Shown here: positions 6,576 through 16,014 of the stretch, piece after piece | Layout: the number at the start of each line of letters is the position of its first letter | How positions within the stretch are numbered: the stretch's first letter is position 1 | Assembly (NCBI GenBank): GCA_002453475.1 | Contig: DKGY01000082.1 | Location: forward strand, 44,479 to 61,944 | DNA from: Clostridium sp. UBA6758 | GTDB taxonomy: Bacteria; Bacillota; Clostridia; Clostridiales; Clostridiaceae | Length of the DNA: 17,466 nt | Direction of reading: 5' to 3' | The notes under the pieces: model-generated | Database searches by the model: none | What the model was told of the DNA's origin: nothing | Seen by the model: only the letters and a program-made list of their open reading frames with translations | Program-made: the position numbers and the translations under genes

Positions 6576-8273
6576 TTAACATCTTAATTCACTTTTTATT
6601 TCTTTTGCTTTTGAAATCATCTCTCGTGCATTTTCAATAGTTAGAGCTGTAACTTCACTACCACCAATTATTCTAGCTACTTCTTGCTCTACTTCATCAT
6701 CCTTTAGTTTCTTCACCTTTGTAAACGTATTTACCTCATTGCTGTTTTTTTCAATTAAATAATTTGCATCTGCTAATGCTGCAATTTGAGGTAAATGGGT
6801 TATACAAAATACTTGGTGAGCTTCAGAAATAAGCACCATCTTTTCTCCTACTCTTTGAGCTATCCTACCACTTATGCCAGTATCTACTTCATCAAATATT
6901 ACAGATGGAATTTGGTCTTTATCTACAAATACAGTTTTAAGAGCTAACATAATTCTTGATAATTCTCCACCTGAAACCACTTCTTCTAAAGGCTGTAGTG
7001 GCTGTCCAGGATTAGTTGAAATGTTGAACTGTATTTTATCTCTTCCTTTAGAATTAAGATTATCTGCATATGCTACATCTATTTTAAATCTACTTTTTTC
7101 AAGCCCTACATAATCTAATTCTTTTTTTATCTCTTTCTCTAACGATTCACTTATTCTTAATCTTATGTTATGTAACTCTTCAGCTATTTCTGTTAATTTT
7201 TCATATAACTTTTTCTTTTCTTTTAATAGTTCTTCTATAATATCTCCACTGTTTATCAACTCATAATATTGTTCTTCGATATGATTTTTATAAACTAGCA
7301 CATCTTCTAAAGTAGGTCCATATTTCTTTTTACAAGCAGATAATTGATACATTCTAGAATTTATAAATTCTAATTCTCCTATGTCGTAGTCTGTATTATC
7401 CTTTAAGTCACTAACGGTTCTAGTATTATCCTCTAACAAGTAATATGATTCTTCCAAAGAGTCTACTATTGGCTTAACGTCTTCATGATGAGCTTCAATA
7501 GATTTAAGTTCTCTAATTACATACATTAATGAATCTATAATAGAAATCCTACTTTCATCATTTTCTTTAAGCAGAATATAACTTTTTTCTAAAGCTTTTT
7601 TGAGTTTTTCTCCATTAGAGAGCATATTAAATTTCTTTGATAATTCCTCATCTTCACCGATTTTAGGTTTTATACTATTAATTTCATCCATCTGAAACTT
7701 TAGAAAATCAATTTTCTTCTCTCTTTCTCCATCGTTACCTTGAAGTCTATTTACTTTTTCTTCAACCTCACCATATTTCAAATAAAATTTATCGTATTCT
7801 TTAAGCTTATTAACTAATAAATCTTGTCCAAATGAGTCTATATAATTTATGTGATTTGAACTATCTAATAGATTTTGGTTTTCATGTTGACCATGAATAT
7901 CAATTAAAGTTTCACTAACCTGCTTTATCTTAGAGAGAAGTAAAGATTTATTGTTTACCTTTGCTATAGTTTTACCTGAGTGAAAACTTTCCCTACTAAG
8001 TATTACTATTCCCTCATCACTTATATCTAATTCTTTTAAAATATCCCTAGTTCTTTGATTTTCAATAGAAAAAACTGCTTCCACCACAGTTTTATCTTCT
8101 CCTACCCTTATTAAGTTCTTATTAAATTTACCGCCAAGAACAAAGCTAATTGCATCAATTAATATAGATTTACCTGCTCCTGTTTCTCCTGATAAAACAT
8201 TAAATCCCCTAGAAAAATCTATGGATAGTTTTTCTATAAGAGCAAAGTTCATAATATTAAGTTGTAAAAGCAT
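6576..8273 (-). CDS. recN: DNA repair protein RecN
   Basis: A full-length 565-aa SMC-like ATPase that acts early at double-strand breaks. The Walker A motif GETGAGKS is at 29-36. Long charged helical segments (about 150-380) form the coiled-coil arms. The ABC signature is VSGGELSRIMLALK, the Walker B is VIFDEVDTGISG, and a switch histidine lies in CITHLPQIAA. The start at 8273 has GAGGA about 9 bases upstream. It follows argR by 16 bases, the common argR-recN pair of Firmicutes, and closes the operon. Confidence 0.98.
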   Translation of the reverse strand: MLLQLNIMNFALIEKLSIDFSRGFNVLSGETGAGKSILIDAISFVLGGKFNKNLIRVGEDKTVVEAVFSIENQRTRDILKELDISDEGIVILSRESFHSGKTIAKVNNKSLLLSKIKQVSETLIDIHGQHENQNLLDSSNHINYIDSFGQDLLVNKLKEYDKFYLKYGEVEEKVNRLQGNDGEREKKIDFLKFQMDEINSIKPKIGEDEELSKKFNMLSNGEKLKKALEKSYILLKENDESRISIIDSLMYVIRELKSIEAHHEDVKPIVDSLEESYYLLEDNTRTVSDLKDNTDYDIGELEFINSRMYQLSACKKKYGPTLEDVLVYKNHIEEQYYELINSGDIIEELLKEKKKLYEKLTEIAEELHNIRLRISESLEKEIKKELDYVGLEKSRFKIDVAYADNLNSKGRDKIQFNISTNPGQPLQPLEEVVSGGELSRIMLALKTVFVDKDQIPSVIFDEVDTGISGRIAQRVGEKMVLISEAHQVFCITHLPQIAALADANYLIEKNSNEVNTFTKVKKLKDDEVEQEVARIIGGSEVTALTIENAREMISKAKEIKSELRC

Positions 8274-8289
8274 TTATACCATTCCTCAT

Positions 8290-8739
8290 TTACTTTATTA
8301 ATTTTTCTATTTCTAATTTAAGTTCATCGGCTTTTTCATCTGTCCTTACCAAAATAAATATAGTATTATCTCCAGCTATTGTTCCAGCTATTCCCTCTAA
8401 CTTAAAAGAGTCAATTGCTTCAGCGGCAACTTGAGCTGATGCTGTAATTGTCTTTACTACTAAAATTTTGTCTACCTTTTCAACAGATATAGCTGTATTA
8501 GAAAATATGTATGACAATGCACTAATAGTTGAATTATTATTTGTATTTACCTGTGCATACTTGTATCTTCCTGTATGAGATAAAGTTTTTATTAAATTTA
8601 GCTCTTTTATATCTCTCGATACTGTTGCCTGGGTAACATTTATATTTCTAGCTCTTAATCTATCAGCTAAATCATCTTGAGTTTCAATATCTTCATTTTT
8701 TATTATCTCTAATATTACACTATGGCGATTTTCTTTCAT
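8290..8739 (-). CDS. argR: Arginine repressor ArgR/AhrC
   Basis: A 149-aa arginine-responsive repressor/activator that forms hexamers. The N-terminal winged helix holds TQATVSRDI (36-44), the recognition segment. The C-terminal oligomerisation and arginine-binding domain holds ASAQVAAEAID (100-110) and GTIAGDNTIF (119-128). An upstream in-frame GTG at 8754 lies inside the GAGGAG ribosome-binding site, so I choose ATG 8739, about 7 bases after that site. It overlaps the end of nadK by 20 bases, suggesting translational coupling. Confidence 0.96.
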   Translation of the reverse strand: MKENRHSVILEIIKNEDIETQDDLADRLRARNINVTQATVSRDIKELNLIKTLSHTGRYKYAQVNTNNNSTISALSYIFSNTAISVEKVDKILVVKTITASAQVAAEAIDSFKLEGIAGTIAGDNTIFILVRTDEKADELKLEIEKLIK

Positions 8740-9589
8740 CAATTTTCTCCTCACAATCCATAGATCTTGAAATTATTTTTGTTCTTAATATTTTAAAATA
8801 ATCATAATCCTTAAATTGAACAATCTTACATTTATCTTCAATTGTTTCAATTATCATCTCATTGTATTTATCTGATTCTAATTCTAAATGCCCATCACAG
8901 GTTAAGAATACGTTATCTTCATTGGTATTTAATATTATCTTTATCTTATTATGAGGGTCTAAAATAATAGTTTTCACTCCATTTGATATAGGACAAATGG
9001 GAGTTAAACTTATTAAATCCATAGTTGGATAAATTATGGGTCCCCCTGCTGATAAAGAATAGGCTGTAGAGCCTGTAGGTGTAGATACTATTAATCCATC
9101 AGCTTTATAGCTACTATAAAAGCTTTCATCTACAAATATATTATAAGTCAACATTCTGCTTAAAATCCCCTTGGTTATAACTATATCATTTAAAGCTACA
9201 TGAACATTCTCACTATCCTTTTTGGGGATTGTGACCTTTATCATCATTCTTTCCATGATTTTAAATTCCTTATTTTTAAGCTTTTTAATAGCTTCACTAA
9301 ACTCTGTTAGTTCTACACTAGATAAGAACCCTAAATGTCCTATATTAACTCCAAGGATTGGCACTCCATATTTATATATCTTTCTTGCTGCTCTTAAGAT
9401 AGTTCCATCTCCGCCCAAGGTAACAAGTATATCTAATTTTTTATTTTCTTCTAGCTCCAATCCCTCAGCATCTTTAAATATATGTAATTCACTTTCAGGA
9501 AATTCTTTCTTTATTATATCATGAACATAGTTTAGTATTGAATTATTCTTATCTTTAGATGAATTAATGTTAATACCTATACTCTTCAT
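8720..9589 (-). CDS. nadK: NAD kinase
   Basis: A 289-aa ATP/polyphosphate-NAD kinase that makes NADP from NAD. The signature GGDGT is at 59-63 with catalytic D61. It is followed by GVNIGHLGFLSS and the NAD-binding PTGSTAYSLSAGGP. GGAGG lies 4 bases before ATG 9589. The start overlaps the tlyA stop as ATGA, and the end overlaps argR. NADP supply suits the neighbouring isoprenoid and folate genes, though the order is widely conserved. Confidence 0.97.
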   Translation of the reverse strand: MKSIGININSSKDKNNSILNYVHDIIKKEFPESELHIFKDAEGLELEENKKLDILVTLGGDGTILRAARKIYKYGVPILGVNIGHLGFLSSVELTEFSEAIKKLKNKEFKIMERMMIKVTIPKKDSENVHVALNDIVITKGILSRMLTYNIFVDESFYSSYKADGLIVSTPTGSTAYSLSAGGPIIYPTMDLISLTPICPISNGVKTIILDPHNKIKIILNTNEDNVFLTCDGHLELESDKYNEMIIETIEDKCKIVQFKDYDYFKILRTKIISRSMDCEEKIDERKSP

Positions 9590-10410
9590 ATATCCTCCAC
9601 AGTAAGTTTTTCATGAGCATTTTTTACAATGTTTCCTATGCTATTGCTATTAAAATTTCCTATTCTATTAAAATCTTTAGTAAAATTAATCAGATATTCT
9701 ATATTTCCATTAGGCCCCTTAATACCTGAGTAAGTTAAATTCAATATATTAATGTGATTCTCCTTTAAAAAGGTTACCACATTTAAAATAACTTCCTCAT
9801 GGATTTTACTATCCTTCACTACACCTTTTTTAGATACTTTTCCTCTACCAGCTTCAAACTGAGGTTTTATAAGCGCTACCACTTCTCCGACTTCCTTTAA
9901 AAGTGGAATCACATGTGGTATTACTTTCTCTAATGAAATGAATGATACATCTATAGATGCAAAATCACAGGGTTCACCAATTTGTTCTATAGTAAGATTC
10001 CTTACATTTGTACCTTCCATAGAAACAACTCTTTTATCCCCTTTAAGTTTTTCTGCTAACTGATCTTTTCCTACATCTATTGCATATACCTTAATAGCTC
10101 CACTTGTAAGCATACATTCTGTAAAACCACCAGTAGATGCTCCTATATCTAAACATTTAAGCCCTTTAAGATTTATATTAAAATCTTTAAGGGCCTTTTC
10201 TAATTTAAGTCCACCTCTACTTACATAGGGAATTACTTCACCATGCATTTCAATTTCAGCAGTTTCTTCAACTTTTAGCCCACATTTTCTTTCTTCTTTT
10301 CCATTGACATATATTTTTCCAGATAAAATATATTCTCTAGCCTTTTCACGAGAAATTGCTAATTGCTTTCTTACTACTAATAAATCTAATCTAACTCTTT
10401 CTTGTAACAT
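9586..10410 (-). CDS. tlyA: TlyA-family rRNA 2'-O-methyltransferase
   Basis: A 274-aa protein with an N-terminal S4 RNA-binding domain (about 5-65; RLDLLVVRKQLAISREKA) and a Rossmann methyltransferase domain. The SAM-binding loop is LDIGASTGGFT (about 87-97), and candidate catalytic residues lie in SRGGLKLEKAL, IDVSFISL and LIKPQFEAGRGK. Family members methylate cytidines in 16S and/or 23S rRNA; older annotation calls them haemolysin A. AAGGAG precedes ATG 10410 by 6 bases. It lies 2 bases after dxs and overlaps nadK. Confidence 0.95.
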   Translation of the reverse strand: MLQERVRLDLLVVRKQLAISREKAREYILSGKIYVNGKEERKCGLKVEETAEIEMHGEVIPYVSRGGLKLEKALKDFNINLKGLKCLDIGASTGGFTECMLTSGAIKVYAIDVGKDQLAEKLKGDKRVVSMEGTNVRNLTIEQIGEPCDFASIDVSFISLEKVIPHVIPLLKEVGEVVALIKPQFEAGRGKVSKKGVVKDSKIHEEVILNVVTFLKENHINILNLTYSGIKGPNGNIEYLINFTKDFNRIGNFNSNSIGNIVKNAHEKLTVEDI

Positions 10411-10412
10411 GC

Positions 10413-12290
10413 TTACTCCTTAGTTAAAAAATCCTCTATACTACTACAAATTCCTTCCGGATCTAGTTTGTTAAGGTTGTATAATATATTAACATCTCCA
10501 TGCGGTATAAATTTATCCTTAAAGCCTAATGTCAAAATATTATTCTTAAGTAACCCTTCCCTATTTAAATAGTCTAATACCTCGTTTCCAAGACCACCAG
10601 ATATCATATTATCTTCTACAGTAACTAAATCATATCCCGACTCTACTAGTTGTTTTATTAACTCCGTATCTATAGGCTTTACAAAACAACTATTTACTAT
10701 AGTACAATCTATATTTTTTTCCTTTAATAATTCTTTAGCAAGAATTACATTTTGAACCATATTACCTACTGCTATTATTGCCACTTTTCCAGACTTGTTA
10801 CCTAAAACTTCCCATTTACCTTTTCTAAAGAAAGTCATAGGTGAAAGTTTAATATTAGATAAATCTCCACCCCTTGGATATCTTATAGCTATAGGATAGT
10901 TTTGTGTAACTGCAAACTGTAGCATATATCTTAACTCTTCAGTACATTTAGGACTCATTATTGTCATATCTGGTATGTGAGTTAAGTAAGATAGATCAAA
11001 TACACCTTGGTGAGTTTCTCCATCTTGCCCTACAATACCAGCTCTATCTATAGCAATCACTACTGGTAATTTCTGCAATGCTACATCATGAATAACTTGA
11101 TCATAGGCTCTTTGAAGAAATGTAGAATATACTGCAAATACAGGCCTTAATCCTTGTGATGCCATACCTGCTGCCATGGTTACTGCATGCTGCTCTGCTA
11201 TACCTACATCAAAAAATCTTTTAGGAAATTCCTTAGAAAATCTCTCAAGGCCTGTTCCCTCTGGCATAGCTGCAGTTATGGCTACTAATTTTTTATTTTT
11301 TTCTGCTAATTTTAGCATAGTTTCTCCAAAAATTTCCGAATAAGATTTGCTAACCTTTGAAGGCTGCTGTCCATTTTTACAATTAAAAGGTCCTACTCCA
11401 TGAAATTTACCTGGGAATTCCTCTGCATACTCATAGCCTTTGCCTTTTTTAGTTATTACATGAATAATCACTGGCCCTTCCACCTGCTGAGCTTTCTTAA
11501 GAACCTTACTCATTTCTTTAATATCATGGCCATCTATTGGTCCATAATACTTCAATCCCATATTTTCAAAAAGCATCCCCGGAACCATAAGTTGCTTTAC
11601 AGAATCCTTCATCTTATTTATAGAATTAATCATACTTTTTCCTACCTTTGGTATCTTCTCCAAAGTAGCATTTACATCACTTTTAACTCTATTATAAGCA
11701 TTACCCATCCTTAAATCATTTAAATATGTGGATATTCCTCCAACATTTGGTGAAATAGACATTTGATTATCATTTAATACTACTATCATCTTAGTTTTAT
11801 TGTATCCTATATCATTTAAAGCTTCCATAGCCATTCCGCCAGTAAGTGCTCCATCTCCAATTACTGCCACCACGTCATGTTTTTCATTTTTTATGTCTCT
11901 AGCCCTTGCCATCCCTGCAGCTGCAGAGATAGATGTACTACTATGTCCTGTATTGAACATATCATACTTACTTTCTTCTGTTTTTGGAAATCCACTAAGC
12001 CCTTTATATTGTCTAAGAGTATCAAATCTCTCTTTACGTCCTGTTAAAATTTTATGAACGTAAGATTGATGTCCTACATCCCAAATTATCTTATCCTTAT
12101 TAAAATCAAATACGTTAAATAAACTCATTGTCAATTCAACTACACCTAAATTAGATGATAAGTGTCCTCCCGTCTTGGAGACTTGAGTTATAAGAAATTG
12201 ACGTATTTCTTCTGCAAATTCTTCCAATTCATCTATTTTCATATTTCTTATTTCATTAAAATCGTTATATCTATCTAAATACTTTGACAT
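10413..12290 (-). CDS. dxs: 1-deoxy-D-xylulose-5-phosphate synthase
   Basis: A 625-aa thiamine-diphosphate enzyme that condenses pyruvate and glyceraldehyde 3-phosphate, the first step of the MEP isoprenoid pathway. Visible motifs: GGHLSSNLG with H43; DVGHQSY with H74; GHSSTS with H116; the thiamine-diphosphate motif from GDG (145-147) to NDN (173-175); the catalytic Glu E366 in [23 protein letters not shown]; and the late RYPRGG. Length is normal. The start lies 5 bases after the oapA stop, with GAGG/AAGGA upstream, so it is probably coupled to oapA. Together with ispA it brackets the OLE RNA and oapA. Confidence 0.98.
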   Translation of the reverse strand: MSKYLDRYNDFNEIRNMKIDELEEFAEEIRQFLITQVSKTGGHLSSNLGVVELTMSLFNVFDFNKDKIIWDVGHQSYVHKILTGRKERFDTLRQYKGLSGFPKTEESKYDMFNTGHSSTSISAAAGMARARDIKNEKHDVVAVIGDGALTGGMAMEALNDIGYNKTKMIVVLNDNQMSISPNVGGISTYLNDLRMGNAYNRVKSDVNATLEKIPKVGKSMINSINKMKDSVKQLMVPGMLFENMGLKYYGPIDGHDIKEMSKVLKKAQQVEGPVIIHVITKKGKGYEYAEEFPGKFHGVGPFNCKNGQQPSKVSKSYSEIFGETMLKLAEKNKKLVAITAAMPEGTGLERFSKEFPKRFFDVGIAEQHAVTMAAGMASQGLRPVFAVYSTFLQRAYDQVIHDVALQKLPVVIAIDRAGIVGQDGETHQGVFDLSYLTHIPDMTIMSPKCTEELRYMLQFAVTQNYPIAIRYPRGGDLSNIKLSPMTFFRKGKWEVLGNKSGKVAIIAVGNMVQNVILAKELLKEKNIDCTIVNSCFVKPIDTELIKQLVESGYDLVTVEDNMISGGLGNEVLDYLNREGLLKNNILTLGFKDKFIPHGDVNILYNLNKLDPEGICSSIEDFLTKE

Positions 12291-12295
12291 TTTCC

Positions 12296-12880
12296 TTAAC
12301 CTCGTTTTATAAAATATATTAATTTTGCAACTGCATATAATATATTATTACTATTTGTAATTGCGAATTTTTTTCCTAATGCTTTTCCACCAACAGTGGC
12401 TCCTGCAATCATTGCACTAATACCAGATGCTATTAATATTTCAGAACCATTAGGATAAAGAAGTAATACTTTTGCTACTATTACTACTCCTACGGCTCCA
12501 CTTATAATACCACATACATCTCCTACCACGTCGTTACAAAAGTTAGAAACCTTACTTGCATTTCTTATCATCTTTACTGCTATTTTTGCTTCCTTTATCT
12601 TCTTTGCAGCCATAGCATGAAATGGAATTTCATTAGCTGCCGTAACTGCTGTACCTATTACATCAAAAATTACGCCTAAAAAAATAATCAACACTAATAT
12701 GGTAAACGCTAAAGAAGCATTAACCCTTGGAAGTGTAGATTCTGATAAAAGTGAAGCGGTTCCACTAATAATTATAGTATAAATTGTAATTTTAGCTATC
12801 CATAATGCTTCTTTTGTATTTTTTTTCTTACATTCTTTGTTTTTAACTTTTTTACTACGCCTACTACTATCGCTTTCCAA
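12296..12880 (-). CDS. oapA: OLE-associated membrane protein OapA (DUF21-like)
   Basis: A 194-aa membrane protein with a basic N-terminal tail ([17 protein letters not shown]), then four hydrophobic spans (about 27-46, 56-76, 118-140, 146-165). Between spans two and three a segment ([18 protein letters not shown], then [11 protein letters not shown]) resembles the DUF21/CNNM metal-transporter fold. The start is a TTG at 12880 with GGAGGG five bases upstream. Size, topology and position directly after the structured RNA and before dxs match OapA, which binds OLE RNA and holds it at the membrane (about 190 aa in Bacillus halodurans). In clostridia such proteins are often annotated only as hypothetical or CorB-like. 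RNA binding is inferred from family and position. Confidence 0.85.
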   Translation of the reverse strand: MESDSSRRSKKVKNKECKKKNTKEALWIAKITIYTIIISGTASLLSESTLPRVNASLAFTILVLIIFLGVIFDVIGTAVTAANEIPFHAMAAKKIKEAKIAVKMIRNASKVSNFCNDVVGDVCGIISGAVGVVIVAKVLLLYPNGSEILIASGISAMIAGATVGGKALGKKFAITNSNNILYAVAKLIYFIKRG

Positions 12881-12894
12881 TTTTACCCTCCAAA

Positions 12895-13486
12895 AATAGA
12901 TAAAGGTGGCAGCATACTAAGTAAAATTTGCGGCTTAGGTCTAGCAGGATTTCCCATAGAGCAATCAAAATGTCGCCATATTGACGGTGTCCCTTTAATG
13001 CTCTATCTATAGTATTTCCAACTACAGGGCTAGATTACCACTTAGTCCACACTGCAATCCTTAATATGCTTCACATGGAACAGTCTAGGAGATTTCCTCA
13101 ACAGTTAGGTACCCTCTTATCCTCTTTTGCAACATGGGTTTTAGCAAGCAATAGCCCCATTACCCTGGCCGGGGTAATAAGATTTGTTCTCACCTCTACC
13201 CACCTCACTCAAGGCAGGCTACTCTGCACATAGCTCGTTTACCACAATGCAGGTTTAATCCAGTGCCGTACCGTGGGTATCTCTCCCAAAGCACAAACAT
13301 TGGTCTCCACGATTGTAGGGTCGATGTCGCATGCCTTTGCGGTCGCCCCACAACCTTACTCCCAGCACAAGCCCACAACTGGGCGTTACAGGCCAGCACA
13401 AGGAACTTCATCGATGTGCCCTTCAACGGATTTTTAGCCCCGTCCTCAAAAGTACTTACCTGACTAGAATACTGCAGCACCTCATT
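12895..13486 (-). ncRNA. ole: OLE RNA (ornate, large, extremophilic)
   Basis: About 590 bases between ispA and oapA, clearly richer in G and C than all flanking DNA, without a credible protein frame. On the minus strand many short helices appear, such as GCCCA-GTTG-TGGGC (13371-13384), a 7-bp stem with a CGGCCA loop near 13153-13172, and a GAGCA/TGCTC-closed arm near 12959-13003. OLE RNAs are about 600 nt and lie in Firmicutes between ispA and a DUF21-like oapA, upstream of dxs, on the operon strand. All of this fits. OLE forms a membrane ribonucleoprotein with OapA, linked to cold, ethanol and magnesium tolerance in B. halodurans. I set the 5' end from the promoter at 13493 and the 3' end before the oapA ribosome-binding site; both are approximate. 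Confidence 0.88.
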
Positions 13487-13492
13487 AATTTA

Positions 13493-13501
13493 ATTATAGC
13501 A
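13493..13501 (-). promoter_or_regulatory. Extended -10 promoter for OLE RNA
   Basis: The minus strand reads TGCTATAAT, a perfect -10 with the TG extension, about 7 bases before the proposed RNA start. I see no good -35, which an extended -10 can do without. It would let OLE, oapA and dxs be transcribed independently of nusB-ispA. Confidence 0.6.
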
Positions 13502-13540
13502 TAACTATAATTAATTAACATTACTTTTTTATAAACAGAG

Positions 13541-13685
13541 TTCTTTGCTTCAGAGGGAGTTTTTACTCCCACTGAAGGTTAGAAATCGTTATCCAGGGAC
13601 GTATCAGCACTTTACTCCCACTTTGAAGAAGATGGGAGTATTAGAGCTGGTAGTCATCGGATAAAGTTCATTGTCCTTAGAATCC
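13541..13685. other. Two-hairpin structured element of unknown type
   Basis: Hairpin A (13548-13577) is CTTCAG-A-GGGAGT with loop TTTT and a perfect return arm. Hairpin B (13613-13640) is TACTCCCA/TGGGAGTA with a 12-base loop. TTATCC (13589-13594) can pair with GGATAA (13659-13664), enclosing hairpin B. The GGGAGT/ACTCCC arms of A and B are interchangeable, so alternative pairing is possible. No T-run follows on the minus strand, so it is not a simple terminator for ispA. It resembles, by eye only, the right-end/guide-RNA region of IS200/IS605-type elements read on the plus strand. No tnpB is present. Confidence 0.45.
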
Positions 13686-13700
13686 ATTTGTTTTAGTAGA

Positions 13701-14567
13701 TTAGTATTCTCTCTCCAGTAAAAACTTAGTTATATCTTCTAGTTCTTTAGTATCTCTTTCCATGCTTTTCAATAGATCATAGCATTCTTGTGTTAAATTA
13801 TTACAAAATTCTTTACACTTATGAATTCCATACATAGTAATAAAGTTTGCTTTATTATTTTCTCCATCACTTTGAGTTTTTCCTAGTAATTTTGAATCTC
13901 CTTCAACATCTAAAATATCATCTTTGATTTGGAATGCAAGACCTAGTTTTTCTCCAAAGGATTTAAGGGTTTCCACCTCTTTTGGGAGAGCTTCCCCTAC
14001 AATGGCCCCTGCTACAATTGAAGCTGTTATAAGTTGACCTGTTTTATTTTTGTGCATATCTAAAAGAGCTGCTTCATCTATAATTTGACCTTCACTTCTT
14101 ATATCTATAATTTGACCCTTTATCATCCCATCTATACCTGAAGACTTTGAAATTATTGCTGCTGCCCTAATTTTTTTTATTTCTCCATCTAAGCACTGTG
14201 AAAACATTACATTCATAGCTTCATTAAGTAAACTATCGCCTGCTAAGGTAGCCATGGCTTCTCCATATACCTTATGATTTGTAGGTTTTCCCCTTCTTAA
14301 ATCATCATTATCCATACATGGAAGATCATCGTGTATTAAGGAATAAGTATGTATCATTTCCATAGCTGCAGCAAAAGGAAGGATTTTCTCTATATTCCTA
14401 CTATACATGTTATAGCTACAAATCATAAGAATAGGCCTTATTCTTTTGCCACCTATTTTTAAACTATATATTATAGGCTCTAGTATGGAGCTATCCCCAA
14501 CATCTTTAGTCTCAAAATAGCTTTCCATCCACTTCTCTATCTTTTCTTTATATATATTTAAATTCAT
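13701..14567 (-). CDS. ispA: Polyprenyl (farnesyl/geranyl) diphosphate synthase
   Basis: A 288-aa trans-prenyltransferase that extends allylic diphosphates with isopentenyl diphosphate. It shows KIGGKRIRP (37-45), the first aspartate-rich motif D80-D81-x4-D86 followed by RRGKPTNH, and the second motif DDILD (216-220) in FQIKDDILDVEGD. Length fits short-chain (C15-C20) synthases. GAGGGA precedes ATG 14567. It lies 24 bases after xseB; the structured element and OLE RNA follow its stop. Confidence 0.96.
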   Translation of the reverse strand: MNLNIYKEKIEKWMESYFETKDVGDSSILEPIIYSLKIGGKRIRPILMICSYNMYSRNIEKILPFAAAMEMIHTYSLIHDDLPCMDNDDLRRGKPTNHKVYGEAMATLAGDSLLNEAMNVMFSQCLDGEIKKIRAAAIISKSSGIDGMIKGQIIDIRSEGQIIDEAALLDMHKNKTGQLITASIVAGAIVGEALPKEVETLKSFGEKLGLAFQIKDDILDVEGDSKLLGKTQSDGENNKANFITMYGIHKCKEFCNNLTQECYDLLKSMERDTKELEDITKFLLEREY

Positions 14568-14591
14568 ATTTAATCCCTCGCTAAATATATT

Positions 14592-14810
14592 TTAGTTTTC
14601 TTGATGAAAATCCTCTTCACCTTTATCTGTCAATATTTTTATTCTTCCTTCTGCTTCTTGAAGAGTCTTATATAAATCACTGTAAAGTCTCATGCCCTCT
14701 TCATATTTTGATATGGCGTCATCCAATGTAACTTCTCTACTTTCCATTTCAAGCAATATTTCTTCTAGCTTAAGCACTTTGCTTTCATAAGTCTCTTTTT
14801 TCTTAGCCAT
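14592..14810 (-). CDS. xseB: Exonuclease VII small subunit
   Basis: 72 aa, the usual size of XseB. The pattern TYESKVLKLEEILLEMES, then LDDAISKYEEGMRLY, is typical of the helical small subunit that decorates the XseA coiled coil. GGAGGAG with TAAG before ATG lies inside the end of xseA, whose stop is one base away, so the two are translated together. Confidence 0.96.
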   Translation of the reverse strand: MAKKKETYESKVLKLEEILLEMESREVTLDDAISKYEEGMRLYSDLYKTLQEAEGRIKILTDKGEEDFHQEN

Positions 14811-14811
14811 C

Positions 14812-16014
14812 TTACTCCTCCACCTGTTCTATTTTAAATAGTCCATGCCCATCTTTCATGGTAATATCTATAACTTCATGTTTTTTCAACTTCTCTAAAT
14901 ATTCTATAGGTTCATTTTGGGGACTTTTTATAATGCTATATCCCTTATCTAATATATTTAATGGGTTATTTGCAATTAATCTATGACTTATAACCTTTAA
15001 TCTATTTCTCTCCTCTTGGAGCTTTAACTCCATGGTAAACGCTAACTTACTTTTTAAATTATCTAACTTATCATATTGATTTACCACGTAATTCTCAGGA
15101 CTGTATAACCTTAATCTATTAAACATACTATCAAGGCTATTAAATCTTTCATTAATATTTTTATCTATAGCATATATAAATTCATCTCTTAATCCATTTA
15201 ACTTATCCTTAAGACCTTCTAGGCTATATACTGCAATTTCAGCAGCATGGGAAGGAGTAGCTGCTCTTAAATCCGCTGTAAAATCTGCTATGGTAAAATC
15301 TGTTTCGTGTCCTATACCTGTTATAATAGGTGTTTTAGAGGTAGCAATAGCTCTTGCTACCTCTTCTTCGTTAAAGGCCCATAGTTCTTCAATAGAGCCA
15401 CCACCTCTAGCTAGGATTATCACATCTATATCCTCTATATTGTTAAGAATTCTTATACCTCTAGAAATATCTTTACTAGCATTAATACCTTGAACTAAGG
15501 ATGGATATATTAAAATATCAACGTTTTGATTTCTTCTAGTAGCTACTTTAATTATATCTCTTACCGCTGCTCCCGTTGGTGAAGTAATTACCCCTATTCT
15601 TCTTGGTATTACCGGGATTTCCTTTTTTCTATTAATATCAAAAAGTCCTTCTCTCTCTAACTTTTCTTTTAGTAAATTAAAAGCTGTGAAAAGTTCTCCT
15701 TCACCATCTACTTCCATAGTGTTACAATAAAGTTGATAGGTTCCTTCCTTCTCATATATGGATATATTTCCAGACACTACTACGTTCATTCCATCCTTGG
15801 GCATAAAGGTTAAATTCATGGCTTTTGTCTTAAACATTACACATTTGAGCTTGGTAAAATTATCCTTCAAAGAAAAGTAAATATGCCCACTGCTATGGAT
15901 TTTCACATTAGATAATTCTCCTTTTATATTAGAATTTTTAAGGATAAAATCATTATCTATTACTTTTTTTATATAACTATTTACCGCTGTTACCGTTAAA
16001 ATTTTACTGTACAT
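14812..16014 (-). CDS. xseA: Exonuclease VII large subunit
   Basis: A 400-aa catalytic subunit of exonuclease VII, which degrades single-stranded DNA from both ends. The N-terminal OB fold (about 1-100; IKGELSNVKIHSSGHIYFSLKD) is followed by the catalytic region with GVITSPTGAAVRDI (141-154), LARGGGSIEELWAFN (201-215) and GHETDFTIADFTADLRAATPSHAAE (235-259), then a helical, coiled-coil region. The start overlaps the folD end by 11 bases. The ribosome-binding site is weak, so coupling to folD is likely. Confidence 0.97.
   Translation of the reverse strand: MYSKILTVTAVNSYIKKVIDNDFILKNSNIKGELSNVKIHSSGHIYFSLKDNFTKLKCVMFKTKAMNLTFMPKDGMNVVVSGNISIYEKEGTYQLYCNTMEVDGEGELFTAFNLLKEKLEREGLFDINRKKEIPVIPRRIGVITSPTGAAVRDIIKVATRRNQNVDILIYPSLVQGINASKDISRGIRILNNIEDIDVIILARGGGSIEELWAFNEEEVARAIATSKTPIITGIGHETDFTIADFTADLRAATPSHAAEIAVYSLEGLKDKLNGLRDEFIYAIDKNINERFNSLDSMFNRLRLYSPENYVVNQYDKLDNLKSKLAFTMELKLQEERNRLKVISHRLIANNPLNILDKGYSIIKSPQNEPIEYLEKLKKHEVIDITMKDGHGLFKIEQVEE

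Noticed and set aside
8740..8754. Earlier GTG start for argR
   Set aside because: That codon is part of the GAGGAG ribosome-binding site serving ATG 8739.
13205..13480. Open frames on both strands inside the GC-richer segment
   Set aside because: They lie wholly inside the proposed OLE RNA, lack ribosome-binding sites, have unusual Cys/Trp/Arg-rich composition, and are explained by a lack of AT-rich stops in a structured RNA.
13548..13577. Hairpin A as the ispA terminator
   Set aside because: No T-run follows on the minus strand, and the hairpin is part of a larger set of pairings.
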